Part shown: positions 45,180-50,012 of the stretch, one piece after another | Layout: the number at the start of each line of letters is the position of its first letter | Position numbering within the stretch: the stretch's first letter is position 1 | Assembly: GCA_023431385.1 (NCBI GenBank) | Contig: JAEYWA010000079.1 | Coordinates: 1 to 50,012 of the forward strand | From: Bacillota bacterium | GTDB taxonomy: Bacteria > Bacillota > Clostridia > Acetivibrionales > DSM-1351 | DNA: 50,012 bases | Direction of reading: 5' to 3' | Made by a program: the position numbers and the translations under genes | Notes under the pieces: model-generated | What the model was told of the DNA's origin: nothing | Databases searched by the model: none | What the model saw: the letters and a program-made list of their open reading frames with translations, nothing else

Positions 45180-46190
45180 ATTTCTGTAACAATAAAGGAT
45201 GTTGCCAGTAAGTCAGGACTCTCAATTGCAACAATATCCAAATATATAAATGGCGGTAATGTCCTTGAGGAAAATCGGATAATTATAGACAAAGTAATTA
45301 AGGAACTTGGTTTTGAAGTAAATGAAATAGCCAGGGGATTAAAGACCAGCAAGACAATGACAATTGGTTTATTGATTCCCAGCCTTGAAAATATATTTTT
45401 TACGAGTATTGTATCAAATATTGAAAGCGTTTTGATTAAAAGCGGCTACAGTACAATAATTTGCGACTATAAAGAAGATAAGGATCTGGAAAAACAAAAG
45501 CTTGATTTTTTATTGAAAAAGATGGTGGATGGCATTATAACAATGCCCATGGGAAATGATTCAGATGCAATCAATTCGGTTATCAAAAGAAATATTCCTG
45601 TAGTTCTGATTGACAGAGCTTTAAGGGATATAGAATGTGATACTGTGCTTGTTGATAATCTTAACGCAGCGTATAATGCTGTTGAACAGTTAATTGTTCT
45701 GGGGCACAAGAGAATTGGTATTATTTGTGGTCCTGACGACATATATACTGCCCAGGAGCGACTAAAGGGGTACGAAAGAGTACACGAGGATTACAACATG
45801 TCAATTGACAGTAATCTGGTCAAAAAAGGGGATTATCAGGTTGAAAGCGGGTACAGGCTGCTGGGCGAACTGATGAAAATGGAGGAGCCTCCGACTGCCG
45901 TTCTGGTTACAAATTATGAAATGACTCTGGGAGCTCTGATGGCAGTAAATGAAGGCAATATAAAGATTCCCGATGATATTTCTTTTATCGGCTTCGACAA
46001 TCTTCAGCTTTCAAAAGTTGTTAAACCTCCGTTATCTATTGTAATTCAGCCGGTTCAACAAATTGGTGAAGTCGCTGCAAATACCATTTTGAGAAGGCTC
46101 AAGGGGGATACCTCAAACTTCCCGTCCATGATCCGACTGAAAACTGAATTAGTCATGAAGGAATCTGTAAAAAAATTGAAAACTAACTAA
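45180..46190 (+). CDS. LacI-family transcriptional repressor with apparent ATT start
   Basis: 336 residues if begun at ATT 45180. The N-terminal helix-turn-helix reads SVTIKDVASKSGLSIATISKYI, with a hinge helix near VNEIARGLKTSKT. A periplasmic-binding-protein-like effector domain follows from about residue 60 (TIGLLIPSLEN, LVDNLNAAYNAVEQL, ISFIGFDN). No ATG, GTG or TTG occurs between the in-frame stop at 45135 and this codon, while AAGGTGA is placed exactly for ATT. The first ATG (45357) would delete the whole DNA-binding domain, which is implausible. Initiation at ATT is rare and usually weak. The gene probably represses itself and the downstream kinase operon in response to a sugar or sugar phosphate. 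Confidence 0.8.
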   Translation: MSVTIKDVASKSGLSIATISKYINGGNVLEENRIIIDKVIKELGFEVNEIARGLKTSKTMTIGLLIPSLENIFFTSIVSNIESVLIKSGYSTIICDYKEDKDLEKQKLDFLLKKMVDGIITMPMGNDSDAINSVIKRNIPVVLIDRALRDIECDTVLVDNLNAAYNAVEQLIVLGHKRIGIICGPDDIYTAQERLKGYERVHEDYNMSIDSNLVKKGDYQVESGYRLLGELMKMEEPPTAVLVTNYEMTLGALMAVNEGNIKIPDDISFIGFDNLQLSKVVKPPLSIVIQPVQQIGEVAANTILRRLKGDTSNFPSMIRLKTELVMKESVKKLKTN

Positions 46191-46232
46191 AGAAAAGTTT
46201 TATGAGAAACAAAGACTGTTTCTCGAATATTT

Positions 46233-46262
46233 TTGGAAACAAGCGAAACGTTTAGCTATTCT
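46233..46262 (+). promoter_or_regulatory. Promoter of the FGGY kinase operon, containing an operator
   Basis: TTGGAA (46233-46238) and TATTCT (46257-46262) are 18 bases apart. The operator at 46243-46256 (GCGAAACGTTTAGC) occupies the spacer, so a bound repressor would block polymerase. Confidence 0.5.
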
Positions 46263-46292
46263 AACCTTGAGTGAGTAAAAACGTAACGCTTG
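46240..46292. promoter_or_regulatory. Pair of inverted LacI-type operator sequences
   Basis: CAAGCGAAACGTTT (46240-46253) recurs inverted at 46279-46292 as AAACGTAACGCTTG, with 12 of 14 positions complementary. The first copy matches the operator before the LacI-family gene. Two sites about 39 bases apart could allow cooperative binding. Confidence 0.5.
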
Positions 46293-46340
46293 AGCAGATG
46301 GTGTAATATATTCTAATAAATTTCAGAAATGGAGACGGGC

Positions 46341-47852
46341 ATGGAAAATTTATTACTAGGTATAGATATTGGAACATCGGCTTGCAAGGTGGCGATTTTT
46401 GATTTGCAGGGAATAGTAACAGCGCAGTCAACCAAGGAATACAAGGTTTATTATCCCGCGCCGGGCCATGTGGAGCAAAATCCAAATGAATGGTGGGATA
46501 GCATCTGTTCAGCCACAAAGGAAGCAATATTCAAGGCGAAAATTGATGCAAAGCAGATAAAGGGAATAGGAATTGACGGACAGAGCTGGTCTGCCATACC
46601 TGTCGATAAAAGCGGCAGGGTATTACATAATACACCGATCTGGATGGATACAAGAGCATCGGATATATGCAGGGATACTGTTGAAAGAGTGGGTTTTGAG
46701 AAAATTTTCAAACTGAGTGGCAATTCCTTTGAGCCCTCTTATTCAACACCAAAATTTATTTGGTTTAGAAAATACATGCCCGAAATATATAATTCTGCTT
46801 ATAAATTTTTACAAAGCAACAGCTTTATTGCCTTCAAACTTACTGGACAAATGACACAGGATTTATCACAGGGCTATGGTATACATTCCTTTAATATGAA
46901 TGAGGGCAATTGGGATGACGGCTTCTGCGAGGAACTGGGCTTTGACAGAGAGAAGCTTCCTGAGCTGTTCCAGTGCCATGAAATCATTGGTGAGGTTACC
47001 ACCGAGGCGGCAGCCTTAACAGGATTGGCTGCAGGAACACCGGTAGTAGCGGGCGGCTTGGATGCCTCCTGCGGAACTCTTGGTGCAGGTGTGCTAAAAG
47101 TTGGGCAAACTCAGGAGCAGGGAGGACAGGCAGGTGGTATGAGCATATGTCTGGAAGCCGCCGTTGCCCATCCGAAACTTATTTTAGGTTATCACGTTGT
47201 ACCGGAACGGTGGCTTTTACAGGGAGGTACCGTTGGCGGAGGCGGAGCAATAAAGTGGTTCAGGGAGGAACTGGGGGCTTTTGAAGATTCAGTGGCAAAA
47301 GCAACAGGATCAAATCCATTTAGTGTTATGGATATCGAGGCTGAAAAAATATCTGCCGGTTCGGAAGGTCTCATATTTTTGCCGTATATGGCGGGAGAGA
47401 GATCACCTATATGGGATAAGAATGCGAAAGGGGTATTTTTCGGACTGGGCTACAACAAAACAAGGGCTCATATGATTAGAGCCGTAATGGAGGGTTGCGC
47501 CTTTGCTCTTCAGCACAATATGAGAACAGCTGAGGAAGCAGATGTTACTGTAGACGAATTAGTAGCCATGGGGGGAGCCGCAAACAGCCGTCTTTGGACC
47601 CAAATAAAGGCAGATGTTACAGGCAAGGTCATCAAGGTTCCAACTTCAGATACGGCAACCACACTTGGCGCAGCAATACTTGCTGGTGTTGGGACAGGTC
47701 TTTACAAGAGCTTTGACCTGGCAGTCCGGGATACTATTGTTATCACACGTACTCATGAGCCCGATATGAAAGCTCATGAAACCTACAAGAGGAACTATGA
47801 AATATACCTTGAGCTATATGAGAAATTAAAAGATACAATGCAAAAAATATGA
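46341..47852 (+). CDS. FGGY-family carbohydrate kinase
   Basis: 503 residues. It has the N-terminal ATPase phosphate-1 motif LGIDIGTSACKVAIFD, the substrate region GIDGQSWSAIPVD, and a C-terminal domain with candidate catalytic base Asp241 (GGLDASCGTLGAG) and GGAANSRLW for nucleotide binding. The family phosphorylates xylulose, ribulose, fuculose, tagatose or glycerol. It resembles xylulokinases in general pattern, but context (a GatD-like dehydrogenase and a KbaZ protein) favours a ketohexose such as tagatose. I chose the ATG at 46341, six bases behind GGAG; an ATG four codons earlier overlaps that site. It is first in the operon controlled by the LacI-family protein. Confidence 0.88.
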   Translation: MENLLLGIDIGTSACKVAIFDLQGIVTAQSTKEYKVYYPAPGHVEQNPNEWWDSICSATKEAIFKAKIDAKQIKGIGIDGQSWSAIPVDKSGRVLHNTPIWMDTRASDICRDTVERVGFEKIFKLSGNSFEPSYSTPKFIWFRKYMPEIYNSAYKFLQSNSFIAFKLTGQMTQDLSQGYGIHSFNMNEGNWDDGFCEELGFDREKLPELFQCHEIIGEVTTEAAALTGLAAGTPVVAGGLDASCGTLGAGVLKVGQTQEQGGQAGGMSICLEAAVAHPKLILGYHVVPERWLLQGGTVGGGGAIKWFREELGAFEDSVAKATGSNPFSVMDIEAEKISAGSEGLIFLPYMAGERSPIWDKNAKGVFFGLGYNKTRAHMIRAVMEGCAFALQHNMRTAEEADVTVDELVAMGGAANSRLWTQIKADVTGKVIKVPTSDTATTLGAAILAGVGTGLYKSFDLAVRDTIVITRTHEPDMKAHETYKRNYEIYLELYEKLKDTMQKI

Positions 47853-47877
47853 AATATTAAGGTCTGGAGGGGGTTAT

Positions 47878-48924
47878 ATGAAAGCGGGAGTATTGCATGC
47901 AAGGGATGATTTAAGATATGAAGAGATTCCGACGCCTGTACCTGGAAAGGGAGAAATACTTGTAAAGGTCAAGGCGACAGGTATATGCGGTTCGGATATT
48001 CCAAGAGTATTGGGTGACGGTGCACATTTTTTCCCGATTGTTCTGGGACATGAATTTTCAGGTGAAGTTGCCGTGGTCGGTGAAGGAGTAACTTCTGTGG
48101 AGGTAGGAGACAGAGTGGCAGGGGTACCTTTGGTTCCCTGTATGAAATGTGAGGACTGCCAGAAGGGTAATTATTCTTTGTGTAAACATTACAGCTTTAT
48201 CGGTTCCAGAGAAAACGGAAGCTTTGCAGAGTATGTAAAAATGCCTGAGAGTAATGTTGTGAAATTTGATGACAGCGTTACCTTTGAGCAAGGAGCGTTC
48301 TTTGAACCTGCAACGGTGGCTTTGCACGGATTGCTGTGTGCTGACTACCATGGCGGAGAGGATGTTGCCATACTTGGCGGAGGAACAGTGGGTATGTTTA
48401 CAGCTCAATGGGCCAGGATATTCGGTGCAAAAAGGGTTTTTGTATTTGATATAGACAATGACAGATTGGCACTGGCTCAAAAGCTTGGCGCTGATGTGAC
48501 AATTAATACTCTGGATAAGGACTTTAAAGAACAGGTTGATAAGCTTACAAACAAGAAAGGCTTCGGATTTGTTTATGAAACTGCCGGAGTTGATATAACC
48601 ATGAAACTTGCTTTTGAACTGGCAGGAAATAAATCCGAAGTTTGCTTCATTGGAACACCCACAAGGGATTTGGTATTCACTCCCCGGCTGTTTGAAAATA
48701 TGAATCGCAAGGAGTTCAAACTCACCGGTTCATGGATGTCCTACAGCGCGCCTTTTCCGGGCAGGGAGTGGGATTTGACCGCTCACTATTTTTCAACGGG
48801 AGCCTTGAAATTTGATGAAAGCTTTATATTCAAGAAAGTTCCGCTAAATAATATTAGGGACGGCTTTGATATGTTCAAGGTTCTAGGAACCGTTAAAGGA
48901 AAAGTACTTATAGTGAACGAATAG
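47878..48924 (+). CDS. gatD: Zinc-dependent dehydrogenase, GatD (galactitol-phosphate 5-dehydrogenase) type
   Basis: 348 residues. The catalytic zinc site is Cys37 (GICGSD), His58-Glu59 and Glu143; the structural zinc cysteines are 88, 91, 94 and 102. The Rossmann motif is ILGGGTVGMFTA. Several segments are specific to GatD as I know it: SDIPRV...GAHFFPIVLGHEFSG, FIGSRENGSFAEYV and GSWMSYSAPFPG. GatD oxidises galactitol 1-phosphate to tagatose 6-phosphate. No galactitol phosphotransferase genes are present here, so a non-phosphorylated polyol such as galactitol is an alternative substrate, with the adjacent kinase acting afterwards. GGAGGGGG precedes the ATG. Confidence 0.8.
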   Translation: MKAGVLHARDDLRYEEIPTPVPGKGEILVKVKATGICGSDIPRVLGDGAHFFPIVLGHEFSGEVAVVGEGVTSVEVGDRVAGVPLVPCMKCEDCQKGNYSLCKHYSFIGSRENGSFAEYVKMPESNVVKFDDSVTFEQGAFFEPATVALHGLLCADYHGGEDVAILGGGTVGMFTAQWARIFGAKRVFVFDIDNDRLALAQKLGADVTINTLDKDFKEQVDKLTNKKGFGFVYETAGVDITMKLAFELAGNKSEVCFIGTPTRDLVFTPRLFENMNRKEFKLTGSWMSYSAPFPGREWDLTAHYFSTGALKFDESFIFKKVPLNNIRDGFDMFKVLGTVKGKVLIVNE

Positions 48925-48934
48925 GAGGGAGAAA

Positions 48935-50012
48935 ATGACAATGAAAGGTTTGCATCCGTTGAAAAATTTGGTTTTAAAACAGAAGCAGGGAATTCCGGCA
49001 GGAATATATTCGGCCTGCAGTGCAAATGAATATGTAATTGAGGCTGCAATGGAAAGAGCATTGACGACCGGGGGTTATGTACTGATTGAAGCAACAGCAA
49101 ACCAGGTAAACCAGTTCGGAGGCTATACGGGCATGAAGCCGGAGGATTTCAAAGCATTTGTATTCAATATTGCCCAAAAAGTACAGTTTCCTACAGAAAG
49201 GCTCTTACTTGGAGGAGATCATCTGGGACCTCTCACGTGGAAAAACGAAAAGTCGGACACAGCTATGGAAAAATCCTGTGAGTTACTAAGACAGTATGTC
49301 TTGGCAGGATTCACAAAAATACATATAGATACCAGTATGCATCTTGCAGATGACAATATTAATGAAAAGCTTGATACAGGTGTTATAGCCAAGAGGGGTG
49401 CGGTGCTATGCAAGGTAGCAGAGGAGGCATATGAAGAGCTTTTAAAAATCGACGAGAATGCACTGCAACCGGTATATGTTGTGGGCAGTGAAGTGCCCAT
49501 TCCAGGAGGAAGCCAGGAAGAGGAAGAGGGTATTCAGGTTACAAGAGTAGGTGATTTCGAAGCCACCGTTGAAACCTTCCGACAGGCATTCTATGAGCTG
49601 GGGTTGCAAAAGGCCTGGGCAAATGTTATTGCTGTTGTGGTACAGCCGGGAGTTGAATTCGGTGATGAAACAATACATGAATATGATCGAAAGGCTGCAA
49701 AAGAGCTGTGCCAGGCTTTAAAAAAGTATCCAAACCTGGTTTTTGAAGGACACTCTACAGATTATCAGACTCCAACAGCTCTTAAAGAAATGGTTGAGGA
49801 CGGAATAGCGATTCTGAAGGTAGGGCCAGCTTTGACCTTTGCATTGAGAGAAGGCTTGTTTGCCCTGAGCATGATAGAAGAAGAACTCTTTAAATATGAT
49901 CCTGATATTCACCTGTCAAATCTTATTAATGTATTTGATGAAGCAATGCTTCAGAACCCTGAGAACTGGAGAAAGCACTATCATGGCAGTGGATCAAAAA
50001 TAAGGTTTGCCA
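48935..50012 (+). CDS. kbaZ: KbaZ/GatZ-family protein, truncated by the window end
   Basis: 359 residues are visible before the edge; family members are about 420. It begins MTMKGLHPLKNLVLKQKQG, with the conserved IPAGIYSACSANEYVIEAAM, LLGGDHLGP, VVQPGVEFGDE and FEGHSTDYQTP. GGAGGGAG precedes the ATG at 48935 (a second ATG lies two codons on). KbaZ and GatZ are named as non-catalytic partners of tagatose-bisphosphate aldolase, but I recall a homologue in Agrobacterium shown to be a tagatose 6-phosphate 4-epimerase. No KbaY/GatY aldolase appears in the window, which favours the epimerase role; the missing sequence downstream could change that. Confidence 0.85.
   Translation, partial: MTMKGLHPLKNLVLKQKQGIPAGIYSACSANEYVIEAAMERALTTGGYVLIEATANQVNQFGGYTGMKPEDFKAFVFNIAQKVQFPTERLLLGGDHLGPLTWKNEKSDTAMEKSCELLRQYVLAGFTKIHIDTSMHLADDNINEKLDTGVIAKRGAVLCKVAEEAYEELLKIDENALQPVYVVGSEVPIPGGSQEEEEGIQVTRVGDFEATVETFRQAFYELGLQKAWANVIAVVVQPGVEFGDETIHEYDRKAAKELCQALKKYPNLVFEGHSTDYQTPTALKEMVEDGIAILKVGPALTFALREGLFALSMIEEELFKYDPDIHLSNLINVFDEAMLQNPENWRKHYHGSGSKIRFA

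Noticed and set aside
45357..46190. LacI-family gene starting at the ATG at 45357
   Set aside because: This would remove the entire helix-turn-helix and hinge, which are intact and in frame upstream behind a well-placed ribosome site.
1..50012. CRISPR array, tRNA, rRNA, transposase or phage genes
   Set aside because: I looked for regularly spaced repeats, cloverleaf-like segments and transposase or integrase motifs and saw none; every long frame is accounted for by sugar uptake, sugar metabolism or regulation apart from the unrecognised fragment at the left edge.

Overview
The window looks like an accessory carbohydrate-utilisation island from a low-GC Firmicute, most likely a plant-polysaccharide-degrading clostridium. 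The signs are AT-rich DNA, strong AGGAGG-type ribosome sites, lipoprotein solute-binding proteins, and YesM/YesN-type two-component systems placed beside MalFG-type ABC importers. The organism assignment is inference; there is no rRNA or other taxonomic marker, and I saw no tRNA, CRISPR array, insertion sequence or phage gene.

Layout. (A) 1-3.8 kb: the tail of an unrecognised gene, then two leftward AraC-family regulators, one of them a membrane-spanning sensor fused to its own DNA-binding domain. (B) 3.9-17.2 kb: a rightward GH2 glycosidase, then an importer operon (two permeases and a binding protein) continuing into sugar-acid metabolism (an enolase-superfamily enzyme, a zinc dehydrogenase and KduD) and a histidine kinase/response regulator pair. 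(C) 17.4-25.8 kb: a second kinase/regulator pair, two tandem paralogous binding proteins and two permeases. (D) 25.8-31.9 kb: two leftward AraC regulators alternating with a rightward GH4 and a rightward GH31 enzyme. (E) 32-45.1 kb: a leftward regulator/kinase pair, divergent from a third importer operon that runs on into a GH95-family enzyme, an aldo/keto reductase, D-galactonate dehydratase (DgoD), a FucU-type mutarotase, a PfkB-family kinase (KdgK type) and a KDPG-type aldolase. (F) 45.1-50 kb: a LacI-family regulator, an FGGY kinase, a GatD-like dehydrogenase and a KbaZ/GatZ protein cut by the window end.

How it fits together. Four glycosidases (GH2, GH4, GH31, GH95) have no visible secretion signal, so short oligosaccharides are probably imported by the three binding-protein-dependent importers and cut inside the cell. 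None of the three importers has its ATPase here, so they must use an ATPase encoded elsewhere. Region E encodes most of an oxidative De Ley-Doudoroff-like route (aldose, aldonate, 2-keto-3-deoxy acid, phosphorylated acid, pyruvate plus glyceraldehyde 3-phosphate); a lactonase is not seen. Region F looks like a galactitol/tagatose branch. Region B handles deoxy-uronates through KduD.

The most interesting points are these: the LacI-family gene appears to start with ATT; its promoter and the kinase promoter share a near-identical operator (GCRAAACGTTTARC); the GH95 enzyme departs from the family at its catalytic Asp motif; a KbaZ-type protein sits beside a kinase and a dehydrogenase; and two binding-protein genes are tandem paralogs, the first directly behind a sensor kinase pair.
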